Both the position numbers and the translations under genes were made by a program. Below, piece by piece: positions 1 through 9,100 of a stretch of DNA of 18,955 nucleotides. How positions within the stretch are numbered: the stretch's first letter is position 1; every line of letters starts with the position of its first letter. The notes under the pieces are model-generated. The model ran no database searches. It was not told where the DNA came from and saw only the letters and a list, made by a program, of their open reading frames with translations. Source of the DNA: Cryomorphaceae bacterium. GTDB lineage: Bacteria; Bacteroidota; Bacteroidia; Flavobacteriales; Schleiferiaceae. Location: the NCBI GenBank assembly GCA_022565745.1, contig JAIUMB010000027.1:1-18955 (forward strand). Direction: 5' to 3'.

Positions 1-60
1 CCAAACCAAGGATTAATTTTTCGCAGGGGTATCAATGACGGCTTTAAGTATTATTTGTGA
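1..60 (+). CDS. Possible 3' end of an upstream gene (partial)
   Basis: Frame 1 is open from the window edge to a TGA at 58-60 and would encode the last 19 residues of a protein, ending ...GINDGFKYYL. The codons look like those of the neighbouring genes, but 19 residues are too few to recognise a family or to exclude a chance open frame. The 125 bp between this stop and ltaE hold no clear terminator or promoter. It is reported as a tentative partial CDS only. Confidence 0.35.
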   Translation, partial: PNQGLIFRRGINDGFKYYL

Positions 61-185
61 TCAATACAAGCATTCATTACAATACAATTGGAAAGTTAAC
101 ACATGCCATGAAGGGGTGATTAGATGCCCGCGCAATACTGAGCAGGTCTTTCACAATAAACCAATAACAAACAATTATTGAACAT

Positions 186-1205
186 ATGAAGCGTATAGAT
201 TTAAGAAGCGATACAGTTACCAAGCCAACGGAAGGGATGTTAGAGGCCATGATGAAAGCGGTGGTTGGTGACGACGTTATTGATATAGATCCAACGACAA
301 GAGCGCTGGAAGACCAGTTGGCTAAGGAGTTTGGATTTGATCGTGGACTGTTTTGTCCGAGTGGAACCATGGCCAACCAAATCGCATTGATGTTACACAC
401 CCGTCCGGGAGATGAGATCATTTGCGATGCACTTTCTCATATATACTGGTACGAAGGCGGAGGTCCGGCTGCTAATGCCGGTGTTTCTTTGCGTTTACTG
501 CCTGGGGAGCGAGGTTGTTTGACGGCAGATTTAGTCGCTAATGCGATAAACCCTGAGAATGAGCATGCTGCGCGTACCGCTCTTATTTCGCTAGAAAACA
601 CAGCCAATAAAGCTGGGGGTACTTGCTACGATTTAGACGATATAAAAGCCATACGCATATTGGCCAACAAGCAAAAGCTGCCCGTTCATTTAGATGGTGC
701 ACGTTTGTTTAATGCCTTGATAGCCAAAGGACAAAAGCCTCAACAATACAAAGGGTTGTTCGATACGATGAGCATCTGTTTGTCTAAGGGGCTAGGTTGT
801 CCGGTAGGAAGTGTTTTATTGGTAAACAACGCGCAATACAATGAGGGGCGAAGAATTCGCAAGCGCTTGGGTGGAGGTATGCGACAATCGGGGTTTTTAG
901 CAGCGGCAGGGTTGTATGCACTCAACAATAATATTGAACGCTTACAAGAAGATCATCAACGAGCGGAGGCGTTGGCCAATATCCTGACGGAATGTGATTG
1001 GGTTAAGCAAGTGATTAAGCCACAGACCAATATTGTCATTTTTTATCCCTATGGCGAACCAGACAACATCATTAAATTGTTAAATGACGCCGGTATTGAT
1101 ATCATTGCTATGGGCGGTGGAGCTCTGAGATTGGTGACACACATGCATATTTCGGATGAAGACGTTGATAATTGTCGACGTATATTTTCTAAATTGGCCG
1201 TTTAG
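186..1205 (+). CDS. ltaE: Low-specificity L-threonine aldolase
   Basis: This is a PLP-dependent fold-type I enzyme of the beta-eliminating lyase/threonine aldolase family (339 residues, the usual length). Such enzymes cleave L-threonine or L-allo-threonine to glycine and acetaldehyde in the cytoplasm. Visible family marks are the N-terminal IDLRSDTVTKPT stretch (residues 4-15), His85 in ALSHIYWYE (the PLP-stacking histidine), the HLDGARLFNA motif (168-177) with Asp170 and Arg173, Lys201 in CLSKGLGCPVGS as the Schiff-base lysine, and Arg315 in ALRLVTHMHIS as the probable carboxylate-binding residue. The ATG at 186 opens the conserved N-terminus directly. It has no Shine-Dalgarno sequence, as is normal in Bacteroidota. 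Only 46 bp separate its stop from manC, so the two may be cotranscribed, although their pathways are unrelated. Family assignment is firm; preference between threonine isomers cannot be read from sequence. Confidence 0.95.
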   Translation: MKRIDLRSDTVTKPTEGMLEAMMKAVVGDDVIDIDPTTRALEDQLAKEFGFDRGLFCPSGTMANQIALMLHTRPGDEIICDALSHIYWYEGGGPAANAGVSLRLLPGERGCLTADLVANAINPENEHAARTALISLENTANKAGGTCYDLDDIKAIRILANKQKLPVHLDGARLFNALIAKGQKPQQYKGLFDTMSICLSKGLGCPVGSVLLVNNAQYNEGRRIRKRLGGGMRQSGFLAAAGLYALNNNIERLQEDHQRAEALANILTECDWVKQVIKPQTNIVIFYPYGEPDNIIKLLNDAGIDIIAMGGGALRLVTHMHISDEDVDNCRRIFSKLAV

Positions 1206-1251
1206 CCTTTCAATAAACCGTATTTTTGTCGCTCAAACAACATAAGTAAAC

Positions 1252-2331
1252 ATGCAACAAAATCATTTTGCCCTAATCTTGGCAGGTGGTGTTGGAAGTC
1301 GATTTTGGCCCAAAAGCACATCGAGATTTCCGAAACAATTTCACGATATTCTAGGAACCGGTTTGTCACTTCTTCAAATGACTTATAATCGGGTCAAGTG
1401 CTTTGTTCCCGAGGACAATATACTCATTAGTACCTCCGAGCAATACGTGTCTCTGGTGAAAGAGCAATTGCCCAATTTGCCACACAAAAATATACTCACC
1501 GAGCCAGCAAGGAGAAACACCGCGCCGGCCATTGCCTATGGCATGTTTAAAATTTTTAAACGCAACAGTGCGGCTTCGGTAGTGGTGTGTCCGAGTGATC
1601 ACCTGATTACCAAAGAAGAGCTCTTTTGCGAGCACTCGAAGAAAATTTTGCTTCACTGTGAGAACAATGACTGTCTGGTCACGATGGGGATAACCCCACA
1701 TGCTCCGCATACTGGTTATGGTTATATCCAACATATTGAAGGCGGTGAAGGTGAGCTGACCAAAGTAAAAACCTTTACGGAAAAGCCAGATGAAAACATG
1801 GCTCGTCAGTTTTTAGAAAGTGGCGACTTTTTGTGGAATGCAGGTATTTTTTATTGGTCGGTTTCCACCTTTTTGCAGGCTCTAGAAAGCCATATCCCTG
1901 ACCTAAACGATTCGATGAAAGAACATCTTGATGACTTTGATGAAGCCAATGAGGAGAGCGTCGTTAGGTCTTTTTACCCGCGTCTAGAAAATGAATCCAT
2001 AGACTATGCGTTAATGGAAAAGGCGCGGAATGTCTTCGTCTTTCCAGCAGATATAGGGTGGTCTGATTTGGGCGCTTGGGGTTCACTTTACGAGCAAATA
2101 ACCCCAGACGACAACAGAAATGTGTGCATCGGAAAGAATGTGCTGATGTATGATTCTACCAATAACCTTGTGCATATTGATGGCGATAAGACAGCTGTTA
2201 TTGAAGGATTAGAGGGTTTTATTGTGGTTGACACACCAAACGCACTATTGGTTTGTAGAAAACAGAGCGAGCAAAGAGTGCGTGATTTTGTGAAAGATGT
2301 GAAAATCAAACAAGGCGAACGCTTTGTGTAG
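1252..2331 (+). CDS. manC: Mannose-1-phosphate guanylyltransferase
   Basis: This enzyme makes GDP-mannose from mannose 1-phosphate and GTP, supplying activated mannose (and GDP-fucose/rhamnose precursors) for surface polysaccharides and glycoproteins. The nucleotidyltransferase signature spans residues 10-30: LAGGVGSRFWP followed by PKQF, with the expected Arg and Lys. Further family motifs are EPARRNTAPA (84-93), CPSDH (113-117) with the metal-binding Asp, the FTEKPD segment (175-180), WNAGIFYW (195-202) and the C-terminal PADIGWSDLGAWGSLYE region (265-281). At 359 residues it is the monofunctional type; the C-terminal phosphomannose isomerase (cupin) domain of bifunctional ManC/AlgA proteins is absent. 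It follows ltaE by 46 bp and probably shares its transcript. No polysaccharide gene cluster surrounds it, so it seems a general supplier rather than part of a capsule locus. Confidence 0.95.
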   Translation: MQQNHFALILAGGVGSRFWPKSTSRFPKQFHDILGTGLSLLQMTYNRVKCFVPEDNILISTSEQYVSLVKEQLPNLPHKNILTEPARRNTAPAIAYGMFKIFKRNSAASVVVCPSDHLITKEELFCEHSKKILLHCENNDCLVTMGITPHAPHTGYGYIQHIEGGEGELTKVKTFTEKPDENMARQFLESGDFLWNAGIFYWSVSTFLQALESHIPDLNDSMKEHLDDFDEANEESVVRSFYPRLENESIDYALMEKARNVFVFPADIGWSDLGAWGSLYEQITPDDNRNVCIGKNVLMYDSTNNLVHIDGDKTAVIEGLEGFIVVDTPNALLVCRKQSEQRVRDFVKDVKIKQGERFV

Positions 2332-2499
2332 AATATTTGTATTACCTTTATAGGTCTGTTTACAACGATAAATTATTTGATGAACACTTAGCATGTTTTG
2401 ATTGATTTTAATCGATTAATTCAACGAGCAAATGGCATTTCCCTAACCAATGGTTTATGCGCCGTTGAGTGTAAACAAGGCATGTATAACGAATAACAG

Positions 2500-5400
2500 A
2501 TGAATAGCGCTCATAGGATTTTAATTGTGTTATTACTGGGCTTTGTTCAGCAAGTAAGTGCACAGTTTTTCTATGGCACCTACATGGAATTCGGTAAAAA
2601 CAGGGTTCAGTTTACCGACTTTGACTGGAATGTGTATCGGCTCGATCAATTGGATGTCTATTACTACGCCAACGACCGAGTGCTTCCAAGAAAGGTAGCG
2701 CTCATGACCCAAAAGAACATTTCTTCTTTACAGCGTCAACTGGAAACGAGCTTTGATGGTCGGGTACAAGTTATTCTTTTTACCACATTAACCGACCTCA
2801 AGCAAAGCAATCTCATTCCCATTGACGACATTCCCTTTAACACGGGAGGGGTAACCCAAATTGCCGGGAGTAAGATTTACTTGTACTTTGACGGAAATTA
2901 TCAAGCGCTTGAACAACGGTTGCGAAAAGCACTGGCCGAGTTGATGATTACTTACATAATGTATGGTGACTTGACGGAGTCGATTAGGAATAGCACCTTA
3001 CTCAATTTACCCGATTGGTATTTAGATGGATTGGTGTCTTACTTATCTACACCTTGGTCGGTGGAAATTGACCGTGAAATGCGCGAGGGGATTTACAATA
3101 GACGCTTCAAGAGGTTTAATTCACTCACCGGAGATCAGGCTGAGATTGCCGGGCATGCACTCTGGCATTTTGTCGCGGAAACTTATGGAAAGAGTGTCAT
3201 AAGGAACATCTTGTATATGACGCTGGTAAACCGCAATGTGGAAACAGGATTCCAATATATTTTGGGTATTGAAATGGGACAGTTGCTTAAAAATCTTCAG
3301 GCCTATTATCGAGGACAATACCAGCAAATGATCGAGAACGACAATGTTGAAGGCGAAGAGTTAAAGAGAAGTCGGAAAACGCGAGAATTTGCCCATATAG
3401 CAAGTACATCCAATGGAAAGTATATTGCTTATTCGGAGCACAATCTCAATGAATTTAGGGTGTATGTCTACGATGTAGAAAACAATAAGCGGAAGCGGAT
3501 TTATAAAGGTGGATACAAGATAGCCATCTATCCGGATCGGAGTTTTCCCATTATGGACTGGCATCCCAATAATCGCCTTTTGGCCTTTATGACGGAAGAA
3601 AAAGGGTATATTTGGCTTTATTATTACGACACCGAAAAGAAAAAACTCGACAAACGGCCGTTTTATGGTGTTGATAAAGTCCATCAATTTCAATATTCGC
3701 CTGATGGTCGGCAATTTGTTATGTCGGCCGTTAAAAATGGTCAGTCAAATATTTACCTATACAACATACTTAGCACGTCATATCAACCATTGACGTCTGA
3801 TGATTACATCGATTTATGGCCCTCATTCATCAACGGCGGTAGGGATATTGTTTTTACCAGTGATCGGCCAGACGAAAAGTTGGTGCCCGGAAAGCGAGTG
3901 GATAGATTTAATCGCGCGCAAAATGTATTCATATACAAGTTGTCAGAAGGACCAGAACAAACCCTTCGTCGCGTAACCAATACTTCCAATGTTAGTGAAG
4001 TATCACCTTCGGAATGGAAGCCGGGTTACCTTCATTACATAAGAAGATACAATGGCGTTCGCAATGATTTTCTCGTGGTCATGGATTCCAATATTGCTTA
4101 TGTGGATACCATCACACACTACAATTACACATTTGAAAGTTATCCGATATCTGATTTAGATAGAAACATCGAACACGCCACTTTGGGAGGGGACAATATG
4201 TTTTATGTTGTAAAGAGAAAAAAGCGCTACCGAATATTTAAAACGCCCCGAGGAAACCCATCGAGTTATTTCTCTGACGCCAGCATTCCTGAGGTAGAAG
4301 TAAGAGATGTTCAGATTAAAGAAGACATGGAGGATTTGGGACTTAGGTATGTAAGCGTCCCGGATATTTCATACGAAATAGATATATCCAACTATCAATT
4401 TGACGAGGATGTGCTTCGCGATATGGGCTTACATCAAGACCAAATAAAAGAACGAGAGAAAAAAATAAAGGACCAAAGACCAGTACTTAGTTCACGTACC
4501 ATTGAGGAGCCTACGACTCAAGAGTCCTTTGAAATGCCGCCGAGAAGAAACTATTTTTTGTCTTTTTATCAGGATGAACTGACGTTTCAGTTTGACAATA
4601 CGTTTTTAAATCCACAATACCAGCCTTTCACCGGTCGTGCAGATGTAGGGATGCTTAACCCCGGTTTTAATGGATTGCTGAGGGTAGGGGTTACCGACTT
4701 GTTGAACGATTATAAAGTAACCTTAGCCGCAAGAACAAATTTCACCCCATTACCGGGTACCAGTATCAGTCCCAATCACGAAATATTTGTTGGATTTCAC
4801 AATTATAAACGTCGACTAAATCAAGAGACATTTCTTTACAGAAGAAGTCACTTGAATGTTATGAGCTTTGCAGAAATTGAACGCTTCTTTAGTCATGAGG
4901 TAATGCATCAGCTAACCTATCCTTTGTCGCCAGTAAAAGCCCTACAGTTGTCTGGCGCAGTGCGAATGGATCATCAAGTGTCTCTGTCTCGTGAGCAAAT
5001 CAGTTTGCAGGAGCCTGCAGATTTTCAGTATTTTGGTGTGATGCGCGCGGCTTACATATACGACAATGTGCGAACGTTGGGGATTAATCTGTGGGAGGGA
5101 ACGCGCTATAAGTTGTTTACCGAGTATTATCGCCGACTTGATGAATCTTCAAGTGGTATGCATACCTTGGGGATTGACGTTCGCAAATACAACACGGTGC
5201 ACGGACCCATCATTTGGGCCAATCGCCTTGCCTCAGGCACCTCATTTGGACAAGAGAAATTGATTCATTTTCTCGGTGGGGTTGACAACCAATTTGCACC
5301 CCAAATCAATGAAGCTACCCCTATCGCTTTTGAGGAAAATTACATATTTCAAACCTTGGCCACAAACATGCGTGGGTTCTTTCAAAACGCCCGGAACGGA

Positions 5401-5760
5401 AACAATTTTGCGGTGTTTAACTCGGAGTTGCGGATTCCTTTGTTTCGCTACTTGATGAAACGCCCCATCTTAAATGAATTTGTCAATAACTTCCAGGTGG
5501 TGCCATTTTTTGATGTGGGAACGGCCTGGAATGGATTCAATCCTTACGGAGAACAAAATGCCATCAACTCACAAGTCATTGACAGAGGCAATATTCGCGT
5601 GGTCATCGACAGCAATAAAGAACCCATTATAGCGGGTACAGGTGTAGGCCTTCGCACCAAGCTGTTTGGTTACTTCGTTCGCGTAGACTGGGCCAAAGGA
5701 ATTGAAGACGGTGTTTTCTTGCCGCGCGTGTTCCATATTTCTATCGGTACCGATTTTTAA
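2500..5760 (+). CDS. Exported PD40 beta-propeller protein with N-terminal peptidase-MA-like pseudo-domain and C-terminal outer-membrane barrel
   Basis: Residues 1-21 form a Sec signal peptide (hydrophobic LIVLLLGF, cleavage after VSA). Residues about 45-280 resemble the peptidase MA/gluzincin fold: a helix KALAELMITY (143-152), then LPDWYLDGLVSYL (170-182) and GHALWHFVAETYG (218-230). The zinc site is lost: the HExxH position reads A146-E-L-M-I150, and the later Glu is Asp176. Residues about 290-590 carry PD40/WD40-like repeats typical of TolB propellers, for example FQYSPDGRQFVMSA (397-410), IVFTSDRPDE (450-459) and IYLYN (418-422). A charged linker (about 595-682) follows. Residues about 685-1086 have the alternating pattern of a BamA-like surface-antigen barrel and end in Phe (ISIGTDF). 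No POTRA repeats are recognisable. Inference: an outer-membrane protein with a periplasmic binding module. The 168-bp gap after manC suggests separate transcription. Domain calls are by eye; the specific function is unknown. Confidence 0.8.
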   Translation: MNSAHRILIVLLLGFVQQVSAQFFYGTYMEFGKNRVQFTDFDWNVYRLDQLDVYYYANDRVLPRKVALMTQKNISSLQRQLETSFDGRVQVILFTTLTDLKQSNLIPIDDIPFNTGGVTQIAGSKIYLYFDGNYQALEQRLRKALAELMITYIMYGDLTESIRNSTLLNLPDWYLDGLVSYLSTPWSVEIDREMREGIYNRRFKRFNSLTGDQAEIAGHALWHFVAETYGKSVIRNILYMTLVNRNVETGFQYILGIEMGQLLKNLQAYYRGQYQQMIENDNVEGEELKRSRKTREFAHIASTSNGKYIAYSEHNLNEFRVYVYDVENNKRKRIYKGGYKIAIYPDRSFPIMDWHPNNRLLAFMTEEKGYIWLYYYDTEKKKLDKRPFYGVDKVHQFQYSPDGRQFVMSAVKNGQSNIYLYNILSTSYQPLTSDDYIDLWPSFINGGRDIVFTSDRPDEKLVPGKRVDRFNRAQNVFIYKLSEGPEQTLRRVTNTSNVSEVSPSEWKPGYLHYIRRYNGVRNDFLVVMDSNIAYVDTITHYNYTFESYPISDLDRNIEHATLGGDNMFYVVKRKKRYRIFKTPRGNPSSYFSDASIPEVEVRDVQIKEDMEDLGLRYVSVPDISYEIDISNYQFDEDVLRDMGLHQDQIKEREKKIKDQRPVLSSRTIEEPTTQESFEMPPRRNYFLSFYQDELTFQFDNTFLNPQYQPFTGRADVGMLNPGFNGLLRVGVTDLLNDYKVTLAARTNFTPLPGTSISPNHEIFVGFHNYKRRLNQETFLYRRSHLNVMSFAEIERFFSHEVMHQLTYPLSPVKALQLSGAVRMDHQVSLSREQISLQEPADFQYFGVMRAAYIYDNVRTLGINLWEGTRYKLFTEYYRRLDESSSGMHTLGIDVRKYNTVHGPIIWANRLASGTSFGQEKLIHFLGGVDNQFAPQINEATPIAFEENYIFQTLATNMRGFFQNARNGNNFAVFNSELRIPLFRYLMKRPILNEFVNNFQVVPFFDVGTAWNGFNPYGEQNAINSQVIDRGNIRVVIDSNKEPIIAGTGVGLRTKLFGYFVRVDWAKGIEDGVFLPRVFHISIGTDF

Positions 5761-5786
5761 CAACAACTTTATTGGGGATTAAATGA

Positions 5787-5813
5787 CCTTGTATGGGGTG
5801 CGCTCATACAAGG
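5787..5813 (+). terminator. Hairpin downstream of the barrel-protein gene
   Basis: A perfect 9-bp inverted repeat, CCTTGTATG (5787-5795) and CATACAAGG (5805-5813), encloses a 9-nt loop 27 bp after the stop at 5760. There is no U-tract directly after it, so it is a weak intrinsic terminator at best. It could equally stabilise the mRNA 3' end or be a protein-binding palindrome. A smaller AAAAC/GTTTT stem follows at 5817-5829. Confidence 0.4.
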
Positions 5814-5856
5814 CATAAAAACTGCGTTTTGCTTACTTAAATAAATATCAAAAGCC

Positions 5857-5937
5857 TACATTTTATTGAAATATTTCTACAAAACTAAAATGTAAGTTTG
5901 ATAGTACAATAATTATTGTTTTTCATTAATGTAAGTT
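5857..5937 (+). promoter_or_regulatory. Possible operator: inverted and direct repeats around a TAAGTTTG element
   Basis: TACATTTTA (5857-5865) and its exact reverse complement TAAAATGTA (5886-5894) are separated by 20 nt, giving centre-to-centre spacing near 29 bp, about three helical turns. The right arm overlaps TAAGTTTG (5893-5900), a match to the Bacteroidota -7 element. AATGTAAGTT occurs at 5889-5898 and again at 5928-5937. This arrangement would suit a dimeric regulator, but no regulator gene is nearby and AT-rich DNA yields chance repeats easily. Confidence 0.3.
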
Positions 5938-6056
5938 GTTGAAATAAAGTCGATTGTTTTTGTAGAATAAATTCTATTTACATCAGGTGATAAGTGTTAA
6001 GTTGCTGGAAGCATGTGGTTTTAAATGGCTTTGATGATAAAAAAATGTTGCTGCTA

Positions 6057-6089
6057 TGTGAATGGTTATCGTTGTTTTTGTTAACTTTG
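6057..6089 (+). promoter_or_regulatory. Candidate Bacteroidota sigma-A promoter for the large T9SS protein gene
   Basis: TAACTTTG at 6082-6089 matches the -7 consensus TAnnTTTG exactly. TGTG at 6057-6060, 21 bp upstream, is a one-mismatch version of the -33 TTTG element. Transcription would start near 6094-6096, leaving a leader of about 70 nt before the ATG at 6166. The match comes from consensus reading only. Confidence 0.45.
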
Positions 6090-6165
6090 CCTATTATAAA
6101 TACAACAAAATGTTATTTTCTGACGGGAAAGTAGGCATTTTAAAATCAATTAAAATTATGTGATT

Positions 6166-9100
6166 ATGTTTAGAAAGCTATTATTTACTTGGGAGCGGAA
6201 GGCCAAATTAATGTTCTCAAACGCTTTTGTTTTACTGGGTTTTATGGGGTTTGCGCAAACCAATATCGCGCCTCAGGCTACGGTAACCGGTAGCGATTGT
6301 CGAACAGGGTTGTGTTCCGACATCAACAACTTGAATTTCGGGACGTGTGGAACCCAGCAGATGTGGATCAGTACGTCCAATCCCCCAAGTCCAACGCCTG
6401 GTGTAGACTGGATTCAGTGGGATTTTCCTGGGCCCGTGTCGTTTGACGAGTTTGTCATTCATCATGCAAACGCAACCTCTCGTTCTCTTACGGGCGCACT
6501 AATTCAGTATTGGGATGGATCCGCTTGGGTGAATCACCATACGTTTAGTAATTTACCGCAGCAGTGCGACAATTCAGTGACATTTCCTCGGCTAACAGCA
6601 CAAACATTTCGAATCACATCGTTTGAAATGACAGGAAGTGGTCAAACCTCTAACCCTAACTTTAGAGAGATTGAAATCATTCAAGCGTCTACAGCGCCCA
6701 ACGATGCCGGGGTGTCGCAATTGATTTCCCCTGATGCATTTTGTCCGGGCAACGAAGACGTGATCGTGCGCGTGACCAATTTCGGTACCAACCAAATCGA
6801 CTCCGTATTTCTCGACTGGTCGTTTAACGGTACTCCGCAAACCGGACAGTGGATTACCACAACGTTGGATACCTTCGGCGGGCTTGGTTCACCTCACACC
6901 GATGTGAATCTTGGATCCTTTGCTTTTGCTGCCAATACGACCTATGATATTGTTGCTTGGACATCGCTGCCCAACAACGTCATTGACACCGTTACAGCCA
7001 ATGATACCCTTAGCGCAACGGTCTCTCCCGCCATAAGCGGTACCTATACCATTAATGACGGCCAGCCCACCGCTGGAAGTAACTTTAATTCATTTGAAGA
7101 CTTTGCCGATTTCTTAGATATAAATGGTGTGTGTGGACCGGTCATCGCCAATGTAGATCCCAGTTCAGGGCCTTACGACGAGCAAGTAGAATTTGGTGAT
7201 ATCGTTGGTGTAGATAGCATCAATACCATTACCATCAACGGTAACGGTCGAGTGCTCCGCCACAACGCTGCAGGAAGTGCAGATAGAACAACACTTACGT
7301 TTAATGGTGCCAAGTATATTACCGTTGATAGTTTGACCATTGAAGCCAACGGTTCGTCACACGGATGGGTCACTCATATTACAGGCGCTTCTGAGCACTT
7401 GACCATTAAGAATTGCTCCATTATGGCCAGCACCACCATTACCGGTACTTTCTCTGCGGGTATCGTAACCAGTGGTTCTCCCACAAGTGCCATCACATAT
7501 GGTGACAACGGAAGCTACATTACCATCGAAAACAATTACTTTGAGGGGGGATATTATTCCGTAACATTAAACGGATTAGGATCTAATAATAATTCCCCTG
7601 GTAATAAAGTCATCAATAACGTGATGCGCGACAACCGCTACTATGGTATTTATTCTCGTGCACAAGAAGACATGGAAATCATTGGCAACGACATCAGTCG
7701 ACCCGACCGCGACAACAGTACCATTTTCTACGCCATCACCGCCAGAAACGGCATGCCCAACAGTGTGGTCATGAATAACCGCATTCACAACACCCATGGC
7801 AACAATACGAGCACATCAACCTATTACGGGATAGACATTCGTACCAACACCACATCAATGGGGCCCAATGCTCAATTGACGGTAGCCAACAACCTACTAT
7901 ACGATCAAAATGCGCGTGGATTGTTCTATGGTATTTACATGTCGAATAATAATCATGTCAACGTTCTTCACAACACCATTGAGGTCGACGAGCCTACGCT
8001 AGGTGTAAGTGGAAACACGCGGGTGTTTTTCCAAACGAGCAATGCGAATGATTGCCAATTTAAAAACAACATCATTTATCTGGATCGTGGAACTTCAGGA
8101 ACAGAGCATCTGATCTATCTCAATACGGCGACTACCGATATTGAGGTCGATAACAACGTTTATTTTTCACCCAATTTAAGTTCTACCAACGTTCATCTTG
8201 GGTATTACAGCGGTGATCAATCTACCTTTACGGCGTGGCAAGCAGCCAATGGTTCGGCTTACGATCAGTCGGGCATCGAATTTGATCCTGCCTTTATCGG
8301 TGGAGCGGGAACCGACTTCTTGCGTCCATCTGCGGCACCTTTAAACTTTATGGGGGCCAACGTACAGACGCTGGTTCCAACCGATATTGAAGGATTCCCT
8401 CGTCCCGCAGCACCAGATCCCGGTGCATTCCAGTTTGAACCCCCACAAGGTGTCGACATGAGTGTTTCGGGCTTCACTTCTCCGGCGCAAGCCTGTGGCG
8501 ACTCTGCGGAGGTGGTTATCGATGTGGTTAACCTGGGAACCGATACCACTGAGACCATCTGGATTGACTGGGCGGTGAACAACGTCGCACAGCCTCAGGT
8601 GATGGTGACCGATTCTTTTTATGCGGGTAACATCGTTTCGGTAAGCTTGGGCTGGTTTGCACTCGCTCCAGGTCAAGATTACGACATCGAGGTTAACATC
8701 GACAGTGTATTCCCTGGTCCAGACATCGATTTGGCCAACAATTCCGATGAGCTGTTGGGTTACAGACAAGGTTTGTCGGGTACGGTTACCGTTAACCAAT
8801 TGGCAATGCCATCCGCTACCAATTATGCAAACTTTACCGATTTAATCGACGATTTAAACACCTATGGCGTTTGTGGGCCTTTGGTTGTAGACGTGGTATC
8901 GGGCAGTGGTCCGTACGCTGAGCAGTTGGAGATATTCAATATTTCTGGAGCAGACAGTGTAAATACCATTACCATCAACGGTAACGGAAATACCATTACG
9001 CACAATGCGTCTGGTTCTGGTGACCGAACAACCATTTCTTTACTCGGTGCTTCATACATTACCTTTAATGATTTGACAATTGAGGCAGCAGGAACTGATA

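Larger units (their letters stand above)
5761..6165. other. 405-bp AT-rich intergenic leader
   Basis: This is the only stretch above 300 bp without a gene. No convincing open frame or RNA gene was found on either strand. It holds, in order, the 5787-5813 hairpin, the spaced inverted repeat 5857-5894, two direct copies of AATGTAAGTT (5889-5898 and 5928-5937), and two exact matches to the Bacteroidota -7 consensus TAnnTTTG (TAAGTTTG at 5893-5900, TAACTTTG at 6082-6089). It is markedly AT-richer than the flanking genes. Its length and repeats suggest that the large downstream T9SS cargo gene is transcribed on its own and may be regulated. Confidence 0.6.

Noticed and set aside
77..421. 114-residue open frame on the - strand
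   Set aside because: It lies antisense over the start of ltaE, has no recognisable domain, and ltaE is unambiguous.
1366..1734. 122-residue open frame on the - strand inside manC
   Set aside because: Antisense shadow of a clear enzyme gene, with no start context or family resemblance.
2370..2445. Short AT-rich dyads such as TTGATT and AATTCAA between manC and the barrel-protein gene
   Set aside because: The stems are short, imperfect and lack a U-tract, and no exact TAnnTTTG box lies in this gap, so neither terminator nor promoter can be supported.
2500..5760. Assignment as a true TamA/TamL or BamA partner of the tamB-like gene
   Set aside because: No POTRA repeats are visible, the N-terminus is a signal peptide rather than a lipobox, and the genes are more than 10 kb apart.
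8265..8799. Two overlapping - strand open frames of 105 and 152 residues within the large secreted protein
   Set aside because: They are antisense to a well-supported coding frame. Similar shadows appear at the equivalent place in unit 2 because the DNA is duplicated.
7222..8987. Identical 26-bp repeats that might suggest a CRISPR or recombination site
   Set aside because: Only two copies exist, 1740 bp apart, and both encode the same peptide in the duplicated module.
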